Assembly: GCF_026340655.1 (NCBI RefSeq)
Contig: NZ_JAPEOZ010000001.1
Span: forward strand, 9,424,001-9,488,000
Length of the DNA: 64,000 nt
Reading direction: 5' to 3'
Source: Streptomyces sp. NBC_01275
Lineage (GTDB): Bacteria; Actinomycetota; Actinomycetes; Streptomycetales; Streptomycetaceae
Part shown: one piece after another, positions 15,238 through 23,312 of the stretch
How the letters are laid out: every line of letters starts with the position of its first letter
Numbering within the stretch: the first letter of the stretch is position 1
The notes under the pieces: model-generated
Database searches by the model: none
Told to the model about the DNA's origin: nothing
Seen by the model: the letters and a program-made list of their open reading frames with translations, nothing else
Program-made: the position numbers and the translations under genes

Positions 15238-16103
15238 CCGGTGAGGAGACCGCTGCGGAGCTTGGTCAGGGTGCGGGTCAGCAGACGGGAGATGTGCATC
15301 TGGGACACGTGCAGTTCGCGGCCGATCTCCGCCTGGGTCATCTCCTGGCCGAAGCGCATCTCGATGATGGCCCGTTCCCGGTCGTCGAGCCGTTGCAGCA
15401 GCGGGCCGAGCGAGTGCAGGTCTTCGAAGAGGTCCAGTGCGGGGTCGACGTCGCCCATCGTGTCCGCGTACCTCGGCGCGCCGTCGGGCTCGTCGTCGCC
15501 GCCCGCGGTGTCGATGGAGCCGGCGATGTAGCCGTTGGCGGCCACGAGGCCCTCGATGACCTCGTCGTCGGTCCGGTCCAGGTGGGCCGCGAGTTCCTTC
15601 ACCGTGGGCGTACGGCCCAGCGTGGTGGTGAGCGCCTCCCTGCTCTTGGCGAGGTCGACGCGCAGCTCCTGCAGACGTCGCGGGACGTGGACGGCCCAGG
15701 TGGTGTCGCGGAAGAAGCGTTTCATCTCGCCGACGATGTAGGGGATCGCGAACGACGTGAACTCGACCTCGCGGCTGAGGTCGAACCGGTCGATGGCCTT
15801 GATCAGACCGATCGTCCCGACCTGGATGACGTCCTCCATGTCACCGCTGCCCCGGTTGCGGAAGCGGCGGGCCGCGAAGGACACCAGGGACAGGTTCATC
15901 TCGATCAGCGTGTCGCGGGCGTACTGGTACTCGCGGGTGCCCTCCTCCAGCACCTGCAGCCGGTCCAGGAACAGCTTGGACAGGACGCGCGCGTCCTTGG
16001 GGGCGACCTTGGCGCCGTCCTCGATCCACGGCAGGTCGTCCATGGCGTCGGGTGTTCTCGTGGTGACGGCGGTCGCTCGGCGGGCATTCACGGAAGAGAT
16101 CAC
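15234..16103 (-). CDS. RNA polymerase sigma factor of the SigB/SigF/SigG family
   Basis: 289 aa with regions 2 (LIEMNLSLVSFAARRFRNRG, IQVGTIGLIKAIDRFDLSRE, FTSFAIPYIVGEMKRFFRD), 3 (VPRRLQELRVDLAKSREAL, GRTPTVKELAAHL) and 4 (LDDRERAIIEMRFGQEMTQA, IGRELHVSQMHISRLLTRTL). Region 1 is short. This is the stress/sporulation sigma group controlled by partner switching. It is coupled to the STAS gene downstream. HATPase/STAS proteins of the same system lie on the opposite strand at 18.5-19.8 kb, but whether they act on this sigma factor is not shown. Confidence 0.92.
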   Translation of the reverse strand: MISSVNARRATAVTTRTPDAMDDLPWIEDGAKVAPKDARVLSKLFLDRLQVLEEGTREYQYARDTLIEMNLSLVSFAARRFRNRGSGDMEDVIQVGTIGLIKAIDRFDLSREVEFTSFAIPYIVGEMKRFFRDTTWAVHVPRRLQELRVDLAKSREALTTTLGRTPTVKELAAHLDRTDDEVIEGLVAANGYIAGSIDTAGGDDEPDGAPRYADTMGDVDPALDLFEDLHSLGPLLQRLDDRERAIIEMRFGQEMTQAEIGRELHVSQMHISRLLTRTLTKLRSGLLTG

Positions 16104-16189
16104 GGTGCCGCCTCAGATGGAAAGCAGGATGAGCGTCTCCTGCCCCCTTCGGCCGTATGCATGTCCACGCGGCGCGAGAGTCCTGACGG

Positions 16190-16384
16190 TCAGTCCGCCG
16201 GATGGCCCGGGGTGACGCCCCGCGCGTCGGTCAGCGACAGCGGCGTGGGGCGATCGCCGAGCGGATCGCCGAGCGGATCGCCGAGCGGATCGCCGAGCGG
16301 ATCGCCGAGCGGATCGCCGAGCGGATCGGCGAGCGGATCGGTGAACGGATCGAGATCGATCACGGTATTCGGCTCCCGGCTCAC
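16190..16384 (-). CDS. Small Asp-Pro-Leu-Gly repeat protein (tentative)
   Basis: 64 aa from GTG 16384. The middle is seven near-identical DPLG(A)D units encoded by the 12-bp tandem repeat at 16251-16346; the ends (MSREPNTVIDLDPF; RPTPLSLTDARGVTPG) are ordinary. There is no clear ribosome site, but a GGGTAC hexamer on the minus strand (16418-16413) suggests a promoter and a short leader. It would be transcribed just ahead of the sigma-factor gene. No family recognised; a short disordered acidic peptide is what the sequence predicts. It could instead be a non-coding repeat. Confidence 0.35.
   Translation of the reverse strand: MSREPNTVIDLDPFTDPLADPLGDPLGDPLGDPLGDPLGDPLGDRPTPLSLTDARGVTPGHPAD
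16251..16346. repeat. 12-bp tandem repeat, eight copies
   Basis: Unit GGATCGCCGAGC; copies 2-6 are perfect, and copies 1, 7 and 8 carry one or more changes. In frame with the minus-strand small ORF. Confidence 0.9.
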
Positions 16385-16479
16385 GAGTCCGGATGCAGAA
16401 TTAACCTGCCGAGTACCCTGAAAATCCCTGACCGCAACGGTACAGGTGGGATTTTCTGGATCGTGGGTACTCGGTGCTC

Positions 16480-17469
16480 ATGGATTTCGAACCGAGAGAG
16501 CCGGCGCTGCCGTCCGCCCGTGGTCCGATATCGGAGGCGATTACCGAATATCTGCGGAGTACGGGACCGCCGCCGGACGACAAGGCGCTGTTCGGCGCCG
16601 ACCCGCTCGGAGACGATCCGCAGCTGGCCCTGTACATGTGCTACGAGCTGCATTACCGGGGATTCGCCGACGTCGATGCCGACCGTGAATGGGATCCCGA
16701 TCTGCTCAGGGTCCGAGCAGCCCTGGAGCAGCCGTTCCTCGGGCTTCTGCGCGACGCGGCGCACACGCACAAGCGGGCCGACGAGGCAGTGGACGAATTG
16801 CTCGTCGAACCCGTCGACGGGAACGGCGTCAGCCACTTCCTGCAGCACGAGGGCGAGTTGTGGCAGCTGCGCGAGTATGCCGCCCAGCGGTCGCTGTACC
16901 ACCTCAAGGAAGCCGACCCGCATGCCTGGGTGCTGCCCCGACTGTGGGGCCGGGCGAAGGCGGGCATGGCCGCCGTGGAGTTCGACGAGTTCGGAGGGGG
17001 CCGCGCGGACCGCGTGCACGCCCGCCTGTTCGCCGATCTCATGGCCGACCTCGATCTGGACCCGTCGTACGGGCACTACCTCGACGCGACCGGCGCCGAA
17101 GCCCTCGCCGTCGTGAACATGATGTCCCTCTTCGGTCTGCACCGCGCCCTGCGAGGAGCCCTGGTGGGCCACTTCGCCGCCGTCGAGATCACCTCGTCCC
17201 CCGGTTCGCGCCGCCTCGCGCAGGCCATGCGGCGTACCGGCGCCGGACCGGCGGCCGTGCACTTCTACGACGAGCACGTCGAGGCCGACGCCGTGCACGA
17301 ACAGATCGTCCGCCGGGAGGTCGTCGCCGGCCTTCTCGAGGAGGAGCCCCACCTCGACGGCGACGTCGCCTTCGGCGTGGACGCCACCGCCTACCTCGAA
17401 GACCGCCTTGCCGAGCGTCTCCTCGACGCGTGGCGGGCCGGGGAGTCGTCGCTGCGCATCCCTGTCTGA
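16480..17469 (+). CDS. Iron-containing redox enzyme family protein (haem-oxygenase-like fold)
   Basis: 329 aa from ATG 16480 (GTG 16474 is a two-codon longer option). The all-helical haem-oxygenase-like di-iron fold is suggested by LALYMCYELHYRGFADVD, EGELWQLREYAAQRSLYHLK, FADLMADLDLDPSYGHYL, FGLHRALRGALVGHFAAVE and HFYDEHVEADAVHEQIV, which supply Glu/His ligands spaced as in the family. No ribosome site is visible; a GGGTAC hexamer at 16465-16470 would put transcription near the start codon, so the message may be leaderless. It is followed after 103 bp by the methyltransferase and CDGSH genes, an association seen repeatedly in actinobacteria. Confidence 0.8.
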   Translation: MDFEPREPALPSARGPISEAITEYLRSTGPPPDDKALFGADPLGDDPQLALYMCYELHYRGFADVDADREWDPDLLRVRAALEQPFLGLLRDAAHTHKRADEAVDELLVEPVDGNGVSHFLQHEGELWQLREYAAQRSLYHLKEADPHAWVLPRLWGRAKAGMAAVEFDEFGGGRADRVHARLFADLMADLDLDPSYGHYLDATGAEALAVVNMMSLFGLHRALRGALVGHFAAVEITSSPGSRRLAQAMRRTGAGPAAVHFYDEHVEADAVHEQIVRREVVAGLLEEEPHLDGDVAFGVDATAYLEDRLAERLLDAWRAGESSLRIPV

Positions 17470-17482
17470 CCGGCGTGCCCGC

Positions 17483-17548
17483 GACGAACAGGTTCTCCCA
17501 CACCGACGAACAGGCTCTCCCACACGGACGAACAGCTTCTCCCGCAGG
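17483..17548. repeat. 22-bp tandem repeat, three copies
   Basis: Units at 17483-17504, 17505-17526 and 17527-17548, consensus GACGAACAGGCTCTCCCACA, lie in the 103-bp gap between the redox enzyme and the methyltransferase genes. Copies 1 and 2 differ at two positions; copy 3 is more divergent. Confidence 0.85.
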
Positions 17549-17572
17549 CGCGAGAACCGGAGACGAAACCCC

Positions 17573-18235
17573 ATGACCACGGTCACTCTGCCCGGCGTCT
17601 ACACCGCACAGGACGACACCGACCTCCTCGTCCACCACCTCCACCAGGAAACCCTTCCCCCGCAGGCCGAGGTCCTCGACGTCGGCACGGGCACAGGCGC
17701 CGTCGCCTTGGCCGCGGCCCGGCTCGGGGCACGCGTGACGGCCGTCGACATCTCCTGGCGAGCGGCTCTCAACGCCAAGGTCAACGCGGTGCTGGCCCGC
17801 CTCCCGCTGCGCGTCAGGCGCGGCGACCTGCTGGCTCCGGTGTCGGGCCGGTCCTTCGACCTCATCCTGTCCAACCCGCCGTACGTGCCGGCCCCCGCTG
17901 CTTCGTGCCCCCGGCGGGGCGGGGCACGGGCCTGGGACGCCGGGCGCGACGGCCGTCTCGTACTGGACCGGATATGCCAGAACGCGCCCGTGCTCCTGCG
18001 GCCCGGCGGGGTGCTGCTGCTGGTCCAGTCCGCGCTGAGCGGTCCGCAGGAGTCGCTGCGGCAACTGCGCGCGGCGGGCCTGCGCGCCGGGATCGTGGAA
18101 CGCCACTGCATCGCCTTCGGCCCCGTCCTGCGGTCCCGGAACGACTGGCTGCGCGGTCGCGGCCTGGTCGAGGGCGACGACGACAAGGAAGAGCTGGTGA
18201 TCATTCGTGCGGTACGACTCGGACGACCCGGATGA
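17573..18235 (+). CDS. HemK2/MTQ2-like SAM-dependent methyltransferase
   Basis: 220 aa, a single Rossmann-fold methyltransferase domain. The SAM-binding loop is VLDVGTGTGAVALAAARLG (residues ~34-52), motif II is VTAVDISWRAALNAKVNA, and the catalytic NPPY motif appears in FDLILSNPPYVPAP. NPPY methyltransferases of this branch modify glutamine in release factors or act on other amide/amino groups; this short form lacks the extra N-terminal domain of PrmC. It overlaps the CDGSH gene by 29 bp in another frame, indicating a compact operon. Confidence 0.85.
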   Translation: MTTVTLPGVYTAQDDTDLLVHHLHQETLPPQAEVLDVGTGTGAVALAAARLGARVTAVDISWRAALNAKVNAVLARLPLRVRRGDLLAPVSGRSFDLILSNPPYVPAPAASCPRRGGARAWDAGRDGRLVLDRICQNAPVLLRPGGVLLLVQSALSGPQESLRQLRAAGLRAGIVERHCIAFGPVLRSRNDWLRGRGLVEGDDDKEELVIIRAVRLGRPG

Positions 18236-18482
18236 ACGTCGCTGTCGCATAGTGGCTCAGCGTGCGGGACCGCTGCTGGTCGAAGGCCCGGTGGACGTCA
18301 CCCTGGAGGACGGCTCCACCGTGTCGTCCGACCGGTTCTGCGTCGCCCTGTGCACCTGCCGGCGCAGCCGGACCTACCCGTGGTGCGACACCAGCCATCG
18401 CACGCCCGAGCGGCTCGGGCGGCCGGGCGGCGCGGGGAGGATGGATACTGGGCACGGAGCCGGCGGCGAGCACCTGGGGTGA
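18207..18482 (+). CDS. CDGSH iron-sulfur domain protein
   Basis: 91 aa from GTG 18207, inside the end of the methyltransferase gene. The 2Fe-2S ligands follow the CDGSH pattern Cys49-x-Cys51 … Cys60 … His64 (CTCRRSRTYPWCDTSH). The usual GSH part of the name motif reads TSH, common in prokaryotic variants. Residues ~18-45 form the beta strand GPLLVEGPVDVTLEDGS. The C-terminal 25 residues are Gly-rich and disordered. The labile cluster suggests a redox or iron-sulfur sensing role, together with the di-iron protein two genes upstream. Confidence 0.9.
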   Translation: MRYDSDDPDERRCRIVAQRAGPLLVEGPVDVTLEDGSTVSSDRFCVALCTCRRSRTYPWCDTSHRTPERLGRPGGAGRMDTGHGAGGEHLG

Positions 18483-18488
18483 TTCAGT

Positions 18489-18851
18489 GTGGACAGTTCA
18501 CGGGAGGCGGCTGCCTCGGCAGCGGCGCCCGTTCGCGCTGCGGAGGCACTCCAGGTGCGACCCCTGGCGGGTCGGACGGGATGGCGGGCGGCCGGTGAGA
18601 TCACTGTGATCACCTGCCCCGCCTGGGAACAGGCGCTGGAACGGTTGTCCCGACTCGACGAAGCGGTGTGCCACCTGGAGCTCTCCTCCGTCAGCTTCGT
18701 CGACGTCGCCGGCGCCTCCGCTCTGGCGGCGACCGCTCAGGAACTGCCCCGGGGACGTCGTATCGTGCTCGATCGGCCGCCCGCCACCCTGCGTCGGCTG
18801 CTGGACATGTTCTGGCCGGACCTGACCGCCATCGAGGTGGCGCCGCGATGA
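18489..18851 (+). CDS. STAS-domain protein (anti-sigma antagonist-like)
   Basis: 120 aa from GTG 18489, only 6 bp after the CDGSH stop. After a ~25-residue head it has a STAS fold: GWRAAGEITVITCPAWEQAL, CHLELSSVSFVDVAGASAL, RRIVLDRPPATLRRLLDMFW. The phospho-serine position of RsbV-type proteins is occupied by VAGAS, so classic Ser phosphorylation at the SSG site is absent; a neighbouring Ser could serve. It overlaps the MEDS-HATPase gene by ATGA, a strongly coupled pair that probably forms a complex. Confidence 0.82.
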   Translation: MDSSREAAASAAAPVRAAEALQVRPLAGRTGWRAAGEITVITCPAWEQALERLSRLDEAVCHLELSSVSFVDVAGASALAATAQELPRGRRIVLDRPPATLRRLLDMFWPDLTAIEVAPR

Positions 18852-19780
18852 CCGCCCTCACGACCACGGAGGCGTTCGCCCATCCCGCCCTGTTCTACCG
18901 GGGCCGGCAGGAGTATCTGCGGGGCACGCTGCCCTTCATCCGCGACGGCCTGAAGCACGGGGAACCCGTGGCGGTCGCGGTGCCCGGCCCGAACCTGACG
19001 GTGCTCCAGGAGGCCCTCGCCGAGGACGCGACAGCCGTGCACTTCGTCGACATGACCGAGGCGGGCCGCAACCCCGGCCGCATCATCCCCAGGGTGCTGC
19101 GCCCCTTCGCCGACGCCCATCCGCACACGCGGGTACGCATCATCGGCGAGCCGATCTGGCCCGGCCGCAGCAGCTTGGAGTATCCCGCCTGCGTTCAGCA
19201 CGAGGCGCTCATCAACGCGGCGTTCCAGGGCCGCGTCGCGACCATCCTGTGCCCGTACGACGCCGGTCGCCTCGACGACCAGGTGCTCACCGACGCGTAC
19301 GCCACCCACCCCGTCGTCGTCGCCGACGGCCGTACGAGGCCCAGCCCCTCCTACGCGCCCGAGCACATCGTCGCGCACTACAACCAGCCGCTCGACGAAG
19401 CGGCGGGCACGACCGAGGCCCATGCCTTCGGGGTCGACGATCTGCCGACCGCCCGCTACTTCGCCGTCGCACAGGCCACCGGCCTCGGACTGTCCGGGAC
19501 CCGTCTGGACGATCTCGCGCTGGCGGTCGCCGAACTGACCACCAACAGCGTGGTGCACGGCGACGGCACCGGCAACGTGCGGGTCTGGCGCGAGGGCTCC
19601 CACGTCGTCTGCGAGGTCCGCGACCGCGGCCACCTGACCGACCCGCTCGCCGGAAGACGCCCACCCGCCCGGGACCAACGAGGCGGCCGAGGCCTGCTCC
19701 TCGTGCACTGCCTCGCCGATCTCGTACGCATCCACACCGGCCCCGAGGGCACGGCGATCCGCTGCTACATCGGCTACTAG
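18848..19780 (+). CDS. RsbA-like sensor/anti-sigma factor: MEDS domain plus HATPase
   Basis: 310 aa. Residues ~10-165 are a MEDS (DcmR-like) sensory domain (HPALFYRGRQEYLRGTLPFI, then GEPVAVAVPGPNL, VHFVDMTEAGRNPGRI, GEPIWPGRSSLEYPACVQHE). Residues ~205-305 are an RsbW-type HATPase with the N-box LAVAELTTNSVVHGDG, VRDRGHLTDPL and a G-rich lid RGGRGLLLVHCLADLV. MEDS-HATPase proteins read a signal and sequester a sigma factor or phosphorylate a STAS partner; the STAS gene 1 bp upstream is the expected partner. The target sigma factor may be the SigB-type factor 3 kb away (inference). Confidence 0.88.
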   Translation: MTALTTTEAFAHPALFYRGRQEYLRGTLPFIRDGLKHGEPVAVAVPGPNLTVLQEALAEDATAVHFVDMTEAGRNPGRIIPRVLRPFADAHPHTRVRIIGEPIWPGRSSLEYPACVQHEALINAAFQGRVATILCPYDAGRLDDQVLTDAYATHPVVVADGRTRPSPSYAPEHIVAHYNQPLDEAAGTTEAHAFGVDDLPTARYFAVAQATGLGLSGTRLDDLALAVAELTTNSVVHGDGTGNVRVWREGSHVVCEVRDRGHLTDPLAGRRPPARDQRGGRGLLLVHCLADLVRIHTGPEGTAIRCYIGY

Positions 19781-20102
19781 AGGACAAGGACCTGTCCGGC
19801 GGGAGGGAACGACTGCTGAGGGCCTGCGGTCAGCAGCGCGCCGACGGACGGTCCCCGTCGAGCCGTACGGCCTGGATCAGCGCGCCGACGACGATCGACG
19901 CTCGCCCACGTGCGCGGCAAGCGGCCGCACGCCGTGGGCCACGTGGGCGATCTCCCGGCCGGGGCTGCCGTGACCACCGTGGACGCGCCGACATGTTCGT
20001 CTGAACGCCGCACACCGGCGGACGCCGATGCGCGAGCGTCCCGCGTGCCCGTGTGTTCCCCAGGCGCCCTGTCCGCCCCTGTCCCAGGCCAAGGAGAGAA
20101 CT
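19781..20102. other. 322-bp region without a supported gene
   Basis: Between the MEDS-HATPase gene and the secreted propeller gene. Several frames are open, but none shows a recognisable domain or ribosome site. The right end contains AAGGAGAGAA, the ribosome site of the next gene. Confidence 0.5.
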
Positions 20103-21125
20103 GTGTCCCGCATCAAGGAGAAGTCCGAGCGCCGCGTCGAGCAGAGGTCCACGGGCCGGCTGCCACGCCTGGCGGGCGCCGTCGCCGCCGCCGCTGCGCT
20201 CGGGCTGCTCGCCACCGGCCCCGCGTCGGGCGACGAGCCGACCGTGTCCCATCCGCGCATCATCGCCCACTTCGACTTCGCCGCAGGTCAGACGCCGGAG
20301 AACATCGCGCTCGAATCCGACGGCTCCGCCGATCTGACCTTCGCCTACGCCCGCCAGATCGCCCATGTCACCCACACCGGCGACACCCGGATCCTGGCGA
20401 CCCTGCCCGCCGTGGCGAACCCGAGCACCCCCAAGGTCGGTGCGGCCGTCGTGCTCGGCATCGCCCGCGCTCACGACGGCGCGCTCTACGTCAACTACGC
20501 CACCGGCACGAGCGAGACCGGCATCTGGCGTCTCGGCACCGACGGCAGCGCACCCGTGCAGATCGCCAAGCTGCCCACGAACGGGTTCCCCAACGGCCTG
20601 GCCCTCGACGAGCGGCGAGGCGTGCTCTACGCCGCCGACTCGGTCCGGGGCACCGTCTGGAGCGTTCCGCGCACGGGCGGCGAGCCCACCGCGTGGGCCG
20701 TGGGATCCGTCCTGAACCCGTTGCCCGCCCCGGCGGCCGGCTTCGGCGCCAACGGCCTCAGGTTCCACCGCGACGCCGTCTGGGTGTCCAACACCGACAC
20801 CGGGACCCTGCTGCGCATCCCGGTCCGCGACAACGGCTCCGCCGGCGCGATCGAGACCAGGGCGACCGGACTCGCCGGAATCGACGACTTCGGCTTCGTC
20901 GCCGCACACGAGGACACCGCCTTCGCGGCCCTGCCCGTAACCAACCAGGTCGCCCTGGTGCGCGCGGACGGCGCCCACACCGTCGTGCTCACCCAGCAGG
21001 ACGGCCTGTCCAACCCGACCGCCGTGGCCGTACGAGGCCGGACCGCCTACGTCACCAGCGCGGCGTACTTCACCCAGAAGGACCCCGACCTGCTCCTCGC
21101 CCGGCTGCACCGGCGCCTGCGCTGA
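20103..21125 (+). CDS. Secreted SMP-30/NHL-like beta-propeller protein
   Basis: 340 aa from GTG 20103 behind AAGGAGAG. A signal peptide (basic RRVEQRSTGRLPRL, hydrophobic AGAVAAAAALGLLAT, cleavage near GPASGDEP) directs export. The mature part is a six-bladed propeller: GFPNGLALDERRGVLYAADS, GTVWSVPRTGGEP, GANGLRFHRDAVWVSNTDTG, TLLRIPV and LSNPTAVAVRGRTAYVTSAA, resembling gluconolactonase/SMP-30 proteins. The usual Ca2+-binding Glu/Asn/Asp pattern is only partly kept, so lactonase activity is uncertain. It is followed by the convergent aldolase gene. Confidence 0.78.
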   Translation: MSRIKEKSERRVEQRSTGRLPRLAGAVAAAAALGLLATGPASGDEPTVSHPRIIAHFDFAAGQTPENIALESDGSADLTFAYARQIAHVTHTGDTRILATLPAVANPSTPKVGAAVVLGIARAHDGALYVNYATGTSETGIWRLGTDGSAPVQIAKLPTNGFPNGLALDERRGVLYAADSVRGTVWSVPRTGGEPTAWAVGSVLNPLPAPAAGFGANGLRFHRDAVWVSNTDTGTLLRIPVRDNGSAGAIETRATGLAGIDDFGFVAAHEDTAFAALPVTNQVALVRADGAHTVVLTQQDGLSNPTAVAVRGRTAYVTSAAYFTQKDPDLLLARLHRRLR

Positions 21126-21161
21126 CAGCAGTCGCCCGCGGGGCGGGAGAGGGCACCGGGT

Positions 21162-22184
21162 TCAGGCCGAGCTCCCCGCCTCCGCGGCCAGGTCCAGCGC
21201 GACGTCGGTGATCATGTCCTCCTGGCCGCCGACCAGGCCCCGCCGGCCGACCTCGACCAGGATGCTGCGCGTGTCCAGCCCGTAGCGGGCGGCCGCCGTC
21301 TCGGCGTGGCGCAGGAAGCTGGAGTACACGCCCGCGTAGCCGAGGCTGAGGGTCTCGCGGTCCACCCGCACCTCGCGGTCCTGCAGCGGTCGTACGAGGT
21401 CGTCGGCGGCGTCCATGAGAGGGAACAGGTCGCAGGCGTGCCGCCAGCCCATCAGGTCGGCGACCGCGACGAACGCCTCCAGCGGACAGTTGCCCGCCCC
21501 CGCGCCCTGCCCGGCGAGGGAGGCGTCGACGCGTACGGCTCCGCTCTCGACGGCGACGACGGAGTTCGCCACGCCCAGGGCGAGGTTGTGGTGGGCGTGG
21601 ATGCCGAGCTCGGTGGCCGGGTCGAGGGCGTCCCGGAAGGCGCGGAAACGGTCGCGGACGCCGTCCATGGTGAGCCGGCCGCCGGAGTCCGTGACGTACA
21701 CGCAGTGCGCGCCGTAGGACTCCATCAGCTTGGCCTGCCGGGCGAGTTCGGCCGGTTCGGCCAGGTGGGACATCATCAGGAACCCGGCGACGTCCATCCC
21801 CAGCTCGCGGGCGGCGGCGATGTGCTGGGCGGAGACGTCGGCCTCGGTGCAGTGGGTGGCGACGCGCACCGAACGGACGCCGAGCGCGTGCGCCCGCTTC
21901 AGATCGTGGACCGTGCCGATGCCGGGCAGCAGCAGGGTGGTGGGGATCGCCCGGCGTACGACGTCGCAGACGGCCTCGATCCACTCCCAGTCGGTGTGCG
22001 CGCCGACGCCGTAGGTGACGCTGGAGCCGGACAGTCCGTCGCCGTGGGCGATCTCGATCGCCGAGACGCCGGCCGCGTCCAGGGCGGCGGCGACGGTGCG
22101 GGCCTGGTCGACGGTGTACCGGTGCCGGACGGCGTGCATGCCGTCCCGCAGGGTGACGTCCTGGAGGTAGAGACGCGTGGTCAT
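21162..22184 (-). CDS. 4-hydroxy-2-oxovalerate aldolase
   Basis: 340 aa, full length for the DmpG/BphI/MhpE family. The N-terminal TIM barrel carries the catalytic/metal motif [18 protein letters not shown] (Arg and Asp), GHD-like [12 protein letters not shown], and the metal histidines in [16 protein letters not shown]; the C-terminal helical communication domain starts near [14 protein letters not shown]. The enzyme splits 4-hydroxy-2-oxovalerate into pyruvate and acetaldehyde, the last step of meta-cleavage, and channels acetaldehyde to its partner dehydrogenase. It overlaps the dehydrogenase gene by ATGA. The upstream enzymes of a complete meta pathway are not adjacent. Confidence 0.95.
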   Translation of the reverse strand: MTTRLYLQDVTLRDGMHAVRHRYTVDQARTVAAALDAAGVSAIEIAHGDGLSGSSVTYGVGAHTDWEWIEAVCDVVRRAIPTTLLLPGIGTVHDLKRAHALGVRSVRVATHCTEADVSAQHIAAARELGMDVAGFLMMSHLAEPAELARQAKLMESYGAHCVYVTDSGGRLTMDGVRDRFRAFRDALDPATELGIHAHHNLALGVANSVVAVESGAVRVDASLAGQGAGAGNCPLEAFVAVADLMGWRHACDLFPLMDAADDLVRPLQDREVRVDRETLSLGYAGVYSSFLRHAETAAARYGLDTRSILVEVGRRGLVGGQEDMITDVALDLAAEAGSSA

Positions 22185-23125
22185 CGTGCGGCCCCCTCGG
22201 TGGAGCGGCGGGCGGCCATGCGTTCCGCGGTGCGCAGCGCGGCCGAGGTCATGATGTCGAGGTTGCCGGCGTAGGCCGGGAGGTAGTGGGCGGCGCCCTC
22301 GACCTCGAGGAAGACCGACACCTTCAGCGCCTTGTCGGCACCGGGGGCCAGGGTGAGCAGCGGGTCGTCGGCCGTGACCCGGTCGAACTGCACCTTCTGC
22401 TTGAGCCGGTAGCCCGGCACATATGCCTGGACGCGGCCGACCATCTCCTCGACCGACGCCGTGACCGCCTCGGCGGCGCAGTCGGAGACCAGGCAGTGCA
22501 CGGTGTCCCGCATGATCAGCGGGGGTTCGGCCGGGTTGAGGACGATGATCGCCTTGCCGCGGGCGGCGCCGCCGACCTGCTCGACGGCGGCGGCGGTCGT
22601 CTCGGTGAACTCGTCGATGTTCGCCCGGGTGCCGGGACCGACGGAGCGGGAGGCGATGGAGGCGACGATCTCGCCGTAGTGGACCGGGGTGACGGCGTGG
22701 ACCGCGGCGACGATCGGGATGGTGGCCTGGCCGCCGCAGGTGACCATGTTGACGTTGGGGGCGCCGAGGTGGGCGTCGCCGTTGACCGGCGGGACGACGT
22801 ACGGGCCGAGGGCGGCCGGGGTGAGGTCGACGAGGGTGCGGCCGAGCGGGCGCAGCACCTCGTCGTGGCGGCGGTGGGCGCCGGCCGAGGTGGCGTCGAA
22901 GACGATCTCGACGTCGGCGAACTCGTCGAGGGCCGCCAGCCCCTCGACGCCCTCGTGCGTGGTGGCCACCTTCAGCCGGCGGGCGCGGGCCAGTCCGTCG
23001 GAGTCCGGGTCGATCCCGGCCATCGCGACGATCTCCAGGCTCTCCGACAGCCGCAGCACCTTGACCATGAGATCGGTGCCGATGTTGCCCGAGCCGATGA
23101 CGGCGACTTTCGTCGTGCCGCTCAC
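22181..23125 (-). CDS. Acetaldehyde dehydrogenase, CoA-acylating
   Basis: 314 aa of the DmpF/BphJ/MhpF family. It has an N-terminal NAD site [18 protein letters not shown] (GxGxxG at 11-16), the dimer/catalytic domain with nucleophile Cys130 in [14 protein letters not shown], and the [20 protein letters not shown] stretch that lines the channel. It oxidises the channelled acetaldehyde to acetyl-CoA. The ribosome site GGAGGT is at 23131-23136. A (GAACGG)10 repeat occupies the leader just upstream, and a divergent IclR gene with a palindromic operator lies beyond, presumably the regulator of this two-gene operon. Confidence 0.95.
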   Translation of the reverse strand: MSGTTKVAVIGSGNIGTDLMVKVLRLSESLEIVAMAGIDPDSDGLARARRLKVATTHEGVEGLAALDEFADVEIVFDATSAGAHRRHDEVLRPLGRTLVDLTPAALGPYVVPPVNGDAHLGAPNVNMVTCGGQATIPIVAAVHAVTPVHYGEIVASIASRSVGPGTRANIDEFTETTAAAVEQVGGAARGKAIIVLNPAEPPLIMRDTVHCLVSDCAAEAVTASVEEMVGRVQAYVPGYRLKQKVQFDRVTADDPLLTLAPGADKALKVSVFLEVEGAAHYLPAYAGNLDIMTSAALRTAERMAARRSTEGAAR

Positions 23126-23137
23126 GGGCTACCTCCT

Positions 23138-23197
23138 GAACGGGAACGGGAACGGGAACGGGAACGGGAACGGGAACGGGAACGGGAACGGGAACGG
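23138..23197. repeat. Hexanucleotide repeat (GAACGG)10 in the leader of the aldolase operon
   Basis: Ten perfect copies immediately upstream of the GGAGGT ribosome site of the acetaldehyde dehydrogenase gene. Length changes by slippage would alter the distance between promoter and ribosome site. Confidence 0.95.
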
Positions 23198-23279
23198 GGC
23201 GATGCGGGCGCTTCTTCTGGCGCTCCGGACGCCGTTACAGACACCGATATAGACAGCACTCCTTCGATGGGACAATCTT

Positions 23280-23298
23280 TGTTCCGTGACACGGAACA
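23280..23298. promoter_or_regulatory. Perfect IclR-type palindrome TGTTCCGTG-A-CACGGAACA
   Basis: A 9-1-9 perfect inverted repeat in the divergent promoter region between the acetaldehyde dehydrogenase and IclR genes. It covers the upstream GTG (23286) of the IclR frame, which argues for the ATG at 23313 as the real start and for autoregulation. Confidence 0.75.
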
Positions 23299-23312
23299 GT
23301 GGTGGCGGCAGC

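Noticed and set aside
16413..16470. SigB promoters from two GGGTAC hexamers facing opposite ways
   Set aside because: The -10 hexamers are perfect, but no GNNT -35 box occurs 14-16 bp upstream on either side, so I do not list them as promoters, only mention them.
17483..17548. CRISPR or tRNA-like repeat
   Set aside because: Only three abutting 22-bp units without spacers or cloverleaf pairing.
19781..20102. Minus-strand regulator fragment
   Set aside because: Open frames exist but none shows a convincing helix-turn-helix or domain; left as unassigned.
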